NCBI GenBank assembly: GCA_025966335.1
Contig: JAICRS010000178.1
Span: forward strand, 1-6,153
Length of the DNA stretch: 6,153 nt
Direction of reading: 5' to 3'
DNA from: Nocardioidaceae bacterium
GTDB taxonomy: Bacteria; Actinomycetota; Actinomycetes; Propionibacteriales; Nocardioidaceae
Shown: one piece after another, positions 1 to 6,020 of the stretch
Position numbering within the stretch: position 1 is the first letter of the stretch
How the letters are laid out: each line of letters opens with the position of its first letter
The notes under the pieces: generated by a model
Database searches by the model: none
The model's input: the letters and a program-made list of their open reading frames with translations, nothing else
What the model was told of the DNA's origin: nothing
Translations under genes and position numbers: made by a program

Positions 1-31
1 CGCGCACGACTCCGCATCGAGGGCCTCGTGA
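1..31 (+). CDS. possible 3' end of an upstream gene (partial)
   Basis: Reading from base 2, nine sense codons (AHDSASRAS) end at TGA 29-31. That stop overlaps the GTG start of the next gene as GTGA, a common translational-coupling arrangement in actinobacterial operons, which is the main reason to suspect a gene here. The fragment is too short to identify a family. In the tsaE frame, bases 1-27 are also open, so these bases could instead belong to a longer tsaE N-terminus. Confidence 0.3.
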   Translation, partial: AHDSASRAS

Positions 32-954
32 CCCCGGTGAGCGTCCACGAGGTCGGTGCCGACCGCGCCGACGACGTGGTGTCCGTCATCCACGCCGGCT
101 TCGGTGCGCGGGTGCCCCTCGACCCGCCGTCGACCGCGACCGACGAGACCGCAGCGTCGGTGGCGCCCGCACTGGCCGAGCACGGCGGTCTGCTGGCCGT
201 CGACGGGGAACGCCCGGTCGGCGCCCTGCTGCTGCAGCCACACCAGGAGCTGCTCGGCCTGCGCCGGGTCGCGGTGCACCCGGACGCCCAGGGGAGCGGC
301 GTGGCCGGCGCGCTGGTCGGCACCGCCGAGCGGCTCGCACGCCGCAGGGGGTACGACGGGCTCCGGCTCGCCGCGCGCACCGAGCTCCCGGAGACGATCC
401 GGTTCTGGGAGCACCTCGGCTACACCGAGCTCGACCGCGACGGCACCGAGCTGACCATGGCGAAGGCGCTCCCCGTCGAACGGGTCGCGGACTCCGCCGA
501 CGAGGCCCGGGCGCTCGGCGAGAAGCTGGCGGCCGTGCTCCGGGCCGGCGACCTGGTTCTCCTCACCGGCGACCTCGGTGCCGGCAAGACGACGTTCACC
601 CAGGGCGTGGGCACCGGCCTGAAGGTGCGCGGCGACGTCACTTCCCCCACGTTCGTGATCTCCCGGGTGCACCCCTCGCTGGCCGGCGGGCCGGCACTCG
701 TGCACGTCGACGCCTACCGGCTCGGCGGCATCGCCGAGCTGGACGACCTCGACCTGGACACCTCGCTGGACGAGGCGGTCACCGTCGTCGAGTGGGGCGA
801 GGGCGTGGCCGAGGGCCTCGCGGACACCCGGCTCGAGGTGACCATCACCCGGGCTCGTGGCGACGACCCGCTCGAGGACGACGCCCGGCACGTGCGGTTC
901 GCCCCGGTCGGCGCCCGCTGGATCGGCTCCGGGCTCGCCGCGGCGCTCGCGTAA
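28..954 (+). CDS. tsaE: GNAT acetyltransferase-TsaE fusion, t6A ATPase subunit
   Basis: A two-domain protein of 308 aa, about twice the length of a usual TsaE (around 150-165 aa). Residues 1-145 look like a GNAT N-acetyltransferase: an acetyl-CoA loop of the Q/RxxGxG/A type at 88-93 (QGSGVA), preceded by RRVAVHPDA, with the C-terminal FWEHLGY signature at 126-132. Residues 147-308 are TsaE: Walker A GDLGAGKT at 181-188, switch motif TSPTF at 205-209, HVDAYRL at 226-232 and VEWGE at 254-258. TsaE is the P-loop ATPase that works with TsaB-TsaD in making t6A at A37 of ANN-decoding tRNAs; the fused GNAT's substrate is unknown. GTG 28 is chosen because it overlaps a possible upstream stop as GTGA and has GAGGG at 19-23. 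GTG 37 is an alternative. An internal ATG at 457 would yield a stand-alone TsaE of 165 aa. The downstream neighbour tsaB follows after 10 bp. Confidence 0.9.
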   Translation: MTPVSVHEVGADRADDVVSVIHAGFGARVPLDPPSTATDETAASVAPALAEHGGLLAVDGERPVGALLLQPHQELLGLRRVAVHPDAQGSGVAGALVGTAERLARRRGYDGLRLAARTELPETIRFWEHLGYTELDRDGTELTMAKALPVERVADSADEARALGEKLAAVLRAGDLVLLTGDLGAGKTTFTQGVGTGLKVRGDVTSPTFVISRVHPSLAGGPALVHVDAYRLGGIAELDDLDLDTSLDEAVTVVEWGEGVAEGLADTRLEVTITRARGDDPLEDDARHVRFAPVGARWIGSGLAAALA

Positions 955-964
955 CCTCGGTCCC

Positions 965-1603
965 GTGCTCCTCGCGTTCGACACCGCCACCCCCGCCGTC
1001 GCCGTTGCGCTGCACGACGGCGAGCGCGTGGTCGCCGAGTCCACCGTCGTCGACGCGATGCGCCACGGTGAGCTGCTCGCGCCCGGGATCACCGCCGTGC
1101 TCGCCGAGGCCGGCGCCGTCCGGCAGGACCTGACCGCGGTCGCGGTCGGCGTGGGGCCCGGCCCGTTCACCGGCCTGCGGGTCGGCCTGGTCACCGCCCG
1201 CACCCTGGCGTCGGTGCTCGAGATCCCGGTGTACGGCGTGTGCACCCTCGACGTGCTCGCGGCCGAGGCGGTCGACACCTCCGCGGTCACCGGCCCGTTC
1301 ATCGTCGCCACCGATGCCCGTCGCAAGGAGGTGTACTGGGCGTCGTACGACGAAGCCGGCATCCGGCTGGACGGGCCGCACGTCTCCAGGCCGGCCGACG
1401 TGGCCACCGACGGGCCGGTCGTCGGGCGCGGTGCCTTGCTCTACCCGGACGCGTTCCCCACTTTCGTCGCCCCGGAGCATCCTCGGGCCGGTGTCCTGGC
1501 CGAGGTGGTCGTCGCCGAACGCGCCGAGCTGCTCGATCCGGAGCCGTTGTACCTGCGCCGGCCCGACGTCGCGGAGCCCGGGAAACCCAAGCGGGTCTCA
1601 TGA
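965..1603 (+). CDS. tsaB: TsaB, t6A37 threonylcarbamoyltransferase complex subunit
   Basis: 212 aa, close to the usual 220-230 for TsaB, a cytoplasmic ASKHA-fold pseudo-enzyme that dimerises with TsaD and recruits TsaE during t6A synthesis. Visible family marks are the N-terminal strand LLAFDTATP, MRHGELL near residues 32-38, the signature GVGPGPFTGLRVG at 62-74, DARRKEVYWA at 117-126 and the C-terminal PLYLRRPDV at 194-202. GTG 965 is chosen because it places the strand LLAFDT directly at the N-terminus. Longer starts would run into the end of the tsaE domain. No clear Shine-Dalgarno sequence precedes it, so translation is probably coupled to tsaE, whose stop is 10 bp upstream. The TGA stop overlaps the rimI start as ATGA (1600-1603). 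Confidence 0.95.
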   Translation: MLLAFDTATPAVAVALHDGERVVAESTVVDAMRHGELLAPGITAVLAEAGAVRQDLTAVAVGVGPGPFTGLRVGLVTARTLASVLEIPVYGVCTLDVLAAEAVDTSAVTGPFIVATDARRKEVYWASYDEAGIRLDGPHVSRPADVATDGPVVGRGALLYPDAFPTFVAPEHPRAGVLAEVVVAERAELLDPEPLYLRRPDVAEPGKPKRVS

Positions 1604-2037
1604 TCGTGCGTCCGGCCACGCCCACCGACGCCGACGGCATCCTCGCCCTGGAGGCGGCGCTGTTCGGTGTCGACGCCTGGTCCTCCTCGTCGGTGCTCGC
1701 CGAGCTCACCGCAGCGGACCGGTCCTGCGCGGTGGCGGTGTCCGATGGGAAGGTGATCGGCTACGTGGTCACCTTACGGACCGGGGACGTGGCGGACCTG
1801 CAGCGGATCGGCGTCGACCCCGCCCGGCAACGCCAAGGCGTCGCCGCTGCCCTGCTCGAGGCCGCTCTCGAGCAGGCGCAGAACGACGGCGCCGAGGCGA
1901 TGCTGCTCGAGGTGAGCGAGGCCAACCGGCCCGCGCTCGCGTTCTACGCCCGGGAGGGGTTCGTGGAGATCGACCGGCGCCGCCGCTACTACCGCGACGG
2001 CACAGACGCCCTGGTTCTTCGCCGCGGGAGAGGATAG
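1600..2037 (+). CDS. rimI: RimI-type ribosomal/protein N-alpha-acetyltransferase
   Basis: 145 aa, the normal RimI length. It is a single GNAT domain that transfers acetyl from acetyl-CoA to protein N-termini; the E. coli target is ribosomal protein bS18, and actinobacterial homologues may be broader. Visible marks: the substrate-side helix EAALFGVDAWS near 18-28, DLQRIGVDPARQ leading into the acetyl-CoA loop QRQGVA at 77-82, the motif LLEVSEANRPALAFYAREGF at 102-121, and the C-terminal RRYYRDGTDALVL. Glu104 and Tyr116 align with the general base and general acid of enterobacterial RimI. The ATG start sits in a 4-bp ATGA overlap with the tsaB stop, indicating translational coupling. The tsaB-rimI-tsaD order is a widely conserved arrangement. 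It is the second GNAT domain encoded here, after the one fused to TsaE; the acetyl-CoA loop and C-terminal motif differ, so they are not a recent duplication. Confidence 0.94.
   Translation: MIVRPATPTDADGILALEAALFGVDAWSSSSVLAELTAADRSCAVAVSDGKVIGYVVTLRTGDVADLQRIGVDPARQRQGVAAALLEAALEQAQNDGAEAMLLEVSEANRPALAFYAREGFVEIDRRRRYYRDGTDALVLRRGRG
2026..2034 (+). promoter_or_regulatory. Shine-Dalgarno sequence of tsaD
   Basis: GGGAGAGGA lies inside the last codons of rimI and ends 7 nt before ATG 2042. It is the clearest ribosome binding site in the operon and fixes the tsaD start. tsaB and rimI, in contrast, seem to rely on coupling. Confidence 0.75.
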
Positions 2038-2041
2038 GCAG

Positions 2042-3097
2042 ATGGCAGCCACCGGAGACGGGCCCCTCGTGCTCGGCATCGAGACGTCCTGCGACGAGAC
2101 CGGCGTCGGGATCGTCCGCGGGCACACCCTGCTCGCCGACGCCATCGCCTCCAGCGTCGAGGAGCACGCCCGGTTCGGCGGCGTCGTTCCCGAGGTCGCC
2201 TCCCGCGCCCACCTCGAGGCGATGGTGCCCACCATCGAACGCGCCTGCGAGAGCGCAGGCATCAAGATGTACGACGTCGACGCGATCGCGGTGACCAGCG
2301 GCCCCGGACTCGCCGGCGCGCTGCTCGTGGGAGTCGCCGCCGCGAAGGCACTCGCGATCGGGCTGGGCAAGCCGATCTACGGGGTCAACCACCTGGCCGC
2401 CCACGTCGCCGTCGACCAGCTCGAGCACGGTCCACTGCCCGAGCCGTGCATCGCGATGCTCGTGAGCGGCGGCCACTCCTCGCTGCTGAAGGTTTCCGAC
2501 GTGACGGTCGGCGTGGACCCGCTCGGTGCCACCATCGACGACGCGGCAGGGGAGGCCTTCGACAAGGTGGCCAGACTGCTCGGCCTGCCGTTCCCGGGCG
2601 GCCCCTACATCGACAAGGCGGCCCGCTCCGGCAGCTCGGTCGCGATCGACTTCCCGCGCGGGCTCACCAGCGGTCGCGACCTGGAACGGCACCGGTTCGA
2701 CTTCTCGTTCTCCGGACTGAAGACCGCGGTCGCCCGATGGGTGGAGGCACGTGAGCGGTCCGGGGAACCGATCCCGGTCGAGGACGTCGCGGCATCGTTC
2801 CAGGAGGCCGTCTGCGACGTGCTGACCCGCAAGGCGGTGGACGCGGCCGTCGTACACGGTGTCGACGACATCCTGATCGGCGGCGGCGTGGCCGCCAACT
2901 CCCGGCTGCGGGTCTTCGCAGAGGAGCGCGCGGCGGCGAAGGGGATCCGGGTCCGGGTGCCGCGACCCGGCCTGTGCACCGACAACGGCGCGATGGTGGC
3001 CGCCCTCGGCGCCGAGCTGGTCGCCCGCGGCCGGGACGCCTCCGACCTCGACCTGCCGGCCGACTCCAGCATGCCGGTCACCACCGTCGTCGCCTGA
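2042..3097 (+). CDS. tsaD: TsaD, tRNA A37 threonylcarbamoyltransferase catalytic subunit
   Basis: 351 aa, full length for this universal Kae1/Qri7/TsaD family. It transfers the threonylcarbamoyl moiety from TC-AMP to N6 of A37 in ANN-decoding tRNAs, in complex with TsaB and TsaE. Visible motifs: GIETSCDETGVG at 12-23 (ASKHA phosphate-binding start), PEVASRAHL at 50-58, SGPGLAGALLVG at 86-97, the metal-binding pair His117 and His121 in VNHLAAHV, SGGHSSL, the DDAAGEAFDKVARLLGL segment, FSFSGLKTAV, GGGVAANSRLR, and CTDNGAM with Asp314 as the third metal ligand. All expected key residues are present, so it should be active. ATG 2042 follows rimI by 4 bp and has a good ribosome binding site. It is the last gene of the run and converges on the minus-strand sigma-factor pair. 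Confidence 0.97.
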   Translation: MAATGDGPLVLGIETSCDETGVGIVRGHTLLADAIASSVEEHARFGGVVPEVASRAHLEAMVPTIERACESAGIKMYDVDAIAVTSGPGLAGALLVGVAAAKALAIGLGKPIYGVNHLAAHVAVDQLEHGPLPEPCIAMLVSGGHSSLLKVSDVTVGVDPLGATIDDAAGEAFDKVARLLGLPFPGGPYIDKAARSGSSVAIDFPRGLTSGRDLERHRFDFSFSGLKTAVARWVEARERSGEPIPVEDVAASFQEAVCDVLTRKAVDAAVVHGVDDILIGGGVAANSRLRVFAEERAAAKGIRVRVPRPGLCTDNGAMVAALGAELVARGRDASDLDLPADSSMPVTTVVA

Positions 3098-3103
3098 CGA
3101 CCC

Positions 3104-3183
3104 CTGGGACCGGCACTCCGTCGGGTTGCCGGCGTGAGTCAGGCGTACGGCGCGCCGCGGATCGTCGCGAGTGCCGGTCCCAG
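3104..3183. terminator. 15-bp perfect inverted repeat between convergent genes
   Basis: CTGGGACCGGCACTC at 3104-3118 is the exact reverse complement of 3169-3183, leaving a 50-nt loop. It starts 7 bp after the tsaD stop and ends 28 bp before the stop of the convergent minus-strand gene, so a bidirectional terminator role is plausible. There is no T-tract on either side, which is common for GC-rich actinobacterial terminators. The long loop is unusual; it contains the palindromes GGCGCGCC (3149-3156) and CCGCGG (3155-3160). The repeat is seen directly; the function is inferred. Confidence 0.6.
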
Positions 3184-3211
3184 CGGCTGTGGCCTGGACC
3201 TGGTCAACGGC

Positions 3212-4414
3212 TCAGATCACCGGAAACCAGAAGGGCCAGTCGCTGTTCGGCTCCTGCTCCACCGGGTCGATGACCTCCTCCAGCGCACCGGAGGTGTCCA
3301 TCCGGACCATCGTCCAGCTCTGGCCGTCGTCCGGCGTCGCGAGGGAGAGCACCGACTCGGAGTCCTCCCACACGTTGAACACGAGGGACACCGTCGACCG
3401 CGGGCCCTGCTTGTAGCTCACCACCGGGTCACCGGTCCGCGCGTCCAGGATCGACAGGTCGCGCAGGCCCAAACCGTCCTGTCCGCGGGTGGCGATCACG
3501 TGGCGGCCGTCGGGGCTGAGCTCGACCAGCGAGTGCTCGCAGGTGTCCCAGAGGAACTCCGTGGTGCTCGTCGCGGGGTCCATCACCGCCCAGCACGAGC
3601 CGGTGTCCGACGACGACGTCTGCCCGGTGACCAGCCCGGTCTCCGGATTGGCCGACGTGGAGTTGATGAACCCCTCGAGCACGGTCAGCCCCTCAGGAGA
3701 CGCGATACCGACGACCGATCGTTCCTCCTCCGTCTGGTAGAGCACCTCGGAGGCGCTGACGAACCCGATCGGACGGATCACCGGCTGCTCGGCGAAGCTC
3801 CAGGTGACCGGGTCGGACCCGTCCGCCGGCGCGTTGACCAACGTCTGGGTGCCGTCCTCCTCGACCACCACGTAGGCGATCTGGCTGCCGTCCGGGCTGA
3901 CCGCGAGCACCTCGTTGGTGGGCTGACGGTTCGTGATGTTGCGGTCGGCGTCGAACATGAAGACCTCTGCACTGCCCTGGCCGTCATAGCCCAGGCCGAT
4001 CCAGCCGTCGCCGTACGGCGTCGTGCTCTGCAGACTGACCGGGAACTCCAGCACGCCGTCGGGGGTGACCAGGTCGCCGTTGTAGAAGTAGCTCCGCTGC
4101 GGGTCCTCTCCGCGCGGCAGGTCCTCCAGGGTCAGTGTGACGGGACCGTCAGGGGTGGCGGTCCTGGTGACGCTCGGGGTCGGCTGCTCGACCGGACCGG
4201 GCGCGGTGTTGTTGATCCCGCTGCTCACCGCGATCGACGTGGGCACCGCCACGGCGAGGACCGCAGCGGCCACGAAGCCGCTCGCGATCCGCCGCCGCCG
4301 CTGGATCCGGCGGGCGCTCTGCTTCACGTCGCCGAGGCCGATCGGGTGGCCGCCGATGTCGTGCGAGCGGTCCTGCAGCTCCCGGGTCAGGGCGTCCTTC
4401 TCGAGATCATTCAT
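3212..4414 (-). CDS. membrane-anchored beta-propeller-like protein, putative anti-sigma factor/sensor
   Basis: 400 aa. Residues 1-43 are a charged, probably cytoplasmic segment ending in RRIQRRRR. Residues 44-65 form one hydrophobic helix, and 66-90 a Pro/Thr-rich linker. The remaining ~310 residues should lie outside the membrane. They carry repeated WD40/TolB-like (PD40) strands, with SPDG at 173-176 and 300-303 and several Asp-rich turns. The only cysteines are Cys274 and Cys292. ATG 4414 is chosen over the upstream ATG at 4450 because it has a strong GGGAGGGGG site six bases ahead, and MNDLEKDALTREL looks like the usual N-terminus of proteins paired with SigE-family factors. It overlaps the sigma gene's stop by 8 bp, so the two are co-translated. 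By position it would hold the sigma factor through the short N-terminus, but no zinc-binding HxxxCxxC or other recognised anti-sigma motif is visible. A plain extracytoplasmic propeller protein is the alternative. Confidence 0.8.
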   Translation of the reverse strand: MNDLEKDALTRELQDRSHDIGGHPIGLGDVKQSARRIQRRRRIASGFVAAAVLAVAVPTSIAVSSGINNTAPGPVEQPTPSVTRTATPDGPVTLTLEDLPRGEDPQRSYFYNGDLVTPDGVLEFPVSLQSTTPYGDGWIGLGYDGQGSAEVFMFDADRNITNRQPTNEVLAVSPDGSQIAYVVVEEDGTQTLVNAPADGSDPVTWSFAEQPVIRPIGFVSASEVLYQTEEERSVVGIASPEGLTVLEGFINSTSANPETGLVTGQTSSSDTGSCWAVMDPATSTTEFLWDTCEHSLVELSPDGRHVIATRGQDGLGLRDLSILDARTGDPVVSYKQGPRSTVSLVFNVWEDSESVLSLATPDDGQSWTMVRMDTSGALEEVIDPVEQEPNSDWPFWFPVI

Positions 4415-4943
4415 CGTGGTCCCCCTCCCGGGAGAGCATCGGTTGCGCATGCACGCGGGCCCGCATCGATGCGAGCGCGCGACTGGCCTGTGACTTGACG
4501 GTGCCGACCGAGATGCCGAGGATCTCGGCGGTCTCCGCCTCGCTGAGGTCCTCGTAGAAACGCAGCACGATCACCGCACGCTGCTTCTTCGGCAGCGTCT
4601 GCACGAACTCCCACAACGCGGCGCTCTGCCCGTCGTCGGGGCGGTCGTGGACCGGCGTGTAGTCGGGAACCTCGTCGGTGGTGAGCTCCTTGCGCTTCCA
4701 GGCCCGGCGCCACAGCGAGTTGTTCTCGTTCACCATGATCCGGCGGACGTACCCGTCGAGCAGCTCGCGCCGCTGCACCTTGTCCCAGGACAGGTACAGC
4801 TTGGCGAGCGCGGTCTGCACCAGGTCCTCGGCCGCGTGCCGGTCACCGGTCAGCAGGTACGCCGTACGCAGCAGGCTCGGCTGGCGGGCGGCCATGTATG
4901 CCTCGAACTCCGCGTCCTTCGACGCCGTGCCGCGACGTTCCAT
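4407..4943 (-). CDS. SigE-family RNA polymerase sigma-70 factor (ECF type)
   Basis: 178 aa, a typical size for small two-domain sigma factors of the actinobacterial SigE family. Region 2 spans about residues 12-80: FEAYMAARQPSLLRTAYLLTGD, AEDLVQTALAKLY (38-50), then WRRAWKR near 78-84. A short linker (85-107) follows. Region 4 is at about 108-165 with LPKKQRAVIVLRFYEDLS and the helix-turn-helix SEAETAEILGISVGTVKSQ (134-152). No C-terminal extension is present. ATG 4943 is preferred: AGGAG lies 11 nt upstream and the protein then begins near the conserved region 2. In-frame GTG codons at 4979 and 4970 are longer alternatives. The stop overlaps the next gene, a membrane protein that likely controls it. 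The family directs core polymerase to promoters of stress or envelope regulons; this one's target set is unknown, though it may include its own promoter at 5014-5042. Confidence 0.93.
   Translation of the reverse strand: MERRGTASKDAEFEAYMAARQPSLLRTAYLLTGDRHAAEDLVQTALAKLYLSWDKVQRRELLDGYVRRIMVNENNSLWRRAWKRKELTTDEVPDYTPVHDRPDDGQSAALWEFVQTLPKKQRAVIVLRFYEDLSEAETAEILGISVGTVKSQASRALASMRARVHAQPMLSREGDHDE
4421..4429 (-). promoter_or_regulatory. Shine-Dalgarno sequence of the propeller-protein gene
   Basis: GGGAGGGGG on the minus strand, six bases before ATG 4414 and inside the 3' end of the sigma gene. It decides the start at 4414 and implies efficient translation together with the sigma factor. Confidence 0.7.
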
Positions 4944-5013
4944 GCCGTTGACCGCTCCTGCTTCAGCCACGAGTTGCACCTGTGCTCACCATCCTCCCGT
5001 GTTTCCTGCGACC

Positions 5014-5042
5014 AAGACGCGGAACCGGGCGGATTGGTTGCA
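5014..5042 (-). promoter_or_regulatory. candidate ECF-type promoter of the sigma gene
   Basis: On the minus strand, TGCAACC (5042-5036) is followed after 16 bases by CGTCTT (5019-5014). A GCAACC -35 with a CGTC-type -10 at this spacing resembles promoters used by actinobacterial ECF/SigE-type factors, and ECF genes often drive themselves. Transcription would start near 5005-5008, giving an untranslated leader of about 60 nt before ATG 4943. The motif is seen; its use is inferred. Confidence 0.45.
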
Positions 5043-5057
5043 TCCGGGTCCGCCAGG

Positions 5058-6020
5058 ATGGGGTGCGTGCTGGCTGTCGTGGTTCCCGTGCTGCTGCTGG
5101 TCCTCGGTGCGGCGCTGCTCACCGCCGGGGCCGAGGCGTTCGCCGAGCACGTCACCGCGGCGGCCTCCCGGCTCCAGGTCAGCGTGCTCGCGCTCGGGGT
5201 GCTGCTGGCGGGCGCCGAGCCGGAGGAGGCGGTCACCGCCATGCTCGCCTCCGGCCAGGGGCATCCCGCCCTCGCCAGCGGGGACGCGATCGGCGCGAAC
5301 CTGGTCATCCTCACCCTCGCCGTCGGCCTGGCGGCGCTGCTGACCCGGCTGCCGGTGAGCCGCAGGGTGCTGGAGTACGGCGCTGCCGCCGCGCTGGCCG
5401 GTGTGCTCACGACGGTCTTCCTGTGGAACGGGGTGATGAGCCGCGTCGAAGCGGGTGTGCTGGTCCTCGGCTACGTCGTGGGAGTGGTGTGGGTCTGGCG
5501 ACGTGAACGGCAGCCACCGGTGATCGGCGAGCTCGCCGAGGTGGGCGACGACGTGCCCCGCGACGGCGACGGGGAACCGTCCCGGTCGCTGCTGCTCGTG
5601 CTCCTCGGCCTGCTCGGCATGGTCGCCGGCGGCTTCCTCGCCGTGCGGGGATCCCGTGGCCTGGTCGACGTGTTCGACGTGACCGAGTCGGTGATCGGCC
5701 TGACCGTGCTGGCCCTGGCGACGAGCGCGGAGATGGTGGCACTGGTGTGGGCGGCACAGCGACGCGGGATCACCGAGCTGGTGGTGGCCGGAGCCGTCGG
5801 CGCGGTCGCCTACAACGCGACGATGTCGGTCGGTCTGGCCGCGCTGGTCAGCCCGATCGCGATCGGCAAGGGTTCGCCGATCATCACCGCGGCCGCGGTG
5901 ACCGCGATCCTCCCTGCCGTGCTGCTGCTCGGGCGGCGCACCGGCTCGCTGCCGAGACCGGTCGGCCTGCTCCTGCTCGTCGGCTACGTGGCCTGCACCG
6001 GCTGGTTGTTCGCTCGCTAG
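5058..6020 (+). CDS. CaCA-family (sodium/calcium or cation:proton) exchanger, divergent
   Basis: 320 aa with about ten hydrophobic segments (roughly residues 4-25, 39-52, 72-95, 105-123, 130-147, 177-196, 210-233, 240-264, about 270-290 and 300-319). An acidic hydrophilic loop at 148-175 splits them into two five-helix halves, the inverted-repeat plan of CaCA exchangers. Alpha-repeat 1 is GAEPEEAVTAM (52-62) followed by GDAIGAN (75-81). Alpha-repeat 2 is ATSAEMVALV (221-230) followed by GAVAYN (248-253). Glu57 and Glu225 take the place of the family's ion-binding glutamates, and Asn81 and Asn253 are kept. The usual GTSLPE and GSN motifs are altered, so the transported ion cannot be named. The start is uncertain. 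ATG 5058 has no Shine-Dalgarno sequence, whereas in-frame GTG 5067 (317 aa) has AGGA eight bases upstream. The gene is divergent from the sigma gene with 114 bp between starts. The C-terminus seems intact despite the adjacent insertion element. Confidence 0.85.
   Translation: MGCVLAVVVPVLLLVLGAALLTAGAEAFAEHVTAAASRLQVSVLALGVLLAGAEPEEAVTAMLASGQGHPALASGDAIGANLVILTLAVGLAALLTRLPVSRRVLEYGAAAALAGVLTTVFLWNGVMSRVEAGVLVLGYVVGVVWVWRRERQPPVIGELAEVGDDVPRDGDGEPSRSLLLVLLGLLGMVAGGFLAVRGSRGLVDVFDVTESVIGLTVLALATSAEMVALVWAAQRRGITELVVAGAVGAVAYNATMSVGLAALVSPIAIGKGSPIITAAAVTAILPAVLLLGRRTGSLPRPVGLLLLVGYVACTGWLFAR

Noticed and set aside
1769..2857. Long minus-strand open frame opposite rimI and tsaD
   Set aside because: It lies antisense to unmistakable RimI and TsaD coding sequence, and its low-complexity Arg/Gly/Asp composition is typical of a shadow frame.
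4415..4450. Longer start (ATG 4450) for the propeller-protein gene
   Set aside because: It would add 12 residues (MRNRCSPGRGTT) inside the sigma gene with no good ribosome binding site. ATG 4414 has GGGAGGGGG six bases ahead.
3134..4498. Long + strand open frame (454 codons) opposite the propeller and sigma genes
   Set aside because: It is rich in Arg, His, Asp and Gly without domain motifs. It is the mirror of two well-supported minus-strand genes and is expected from high-GC codon bias.
5021..5026. GGAACC on the + strand as a -35 for the exchanger gene
   Set aside because: No convincing -10 appears at 15-18 bp. The match on the minus strand at 5014-5042 is better.
4647..5057. N-terminal extension of the exchanger frame upstream of ATG 5058
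   Set aside because: The frame stays open only by running antisense through the sigma gene. The extension has no membrane or signal features, and the first hydrophobic helix begins right after 5058.
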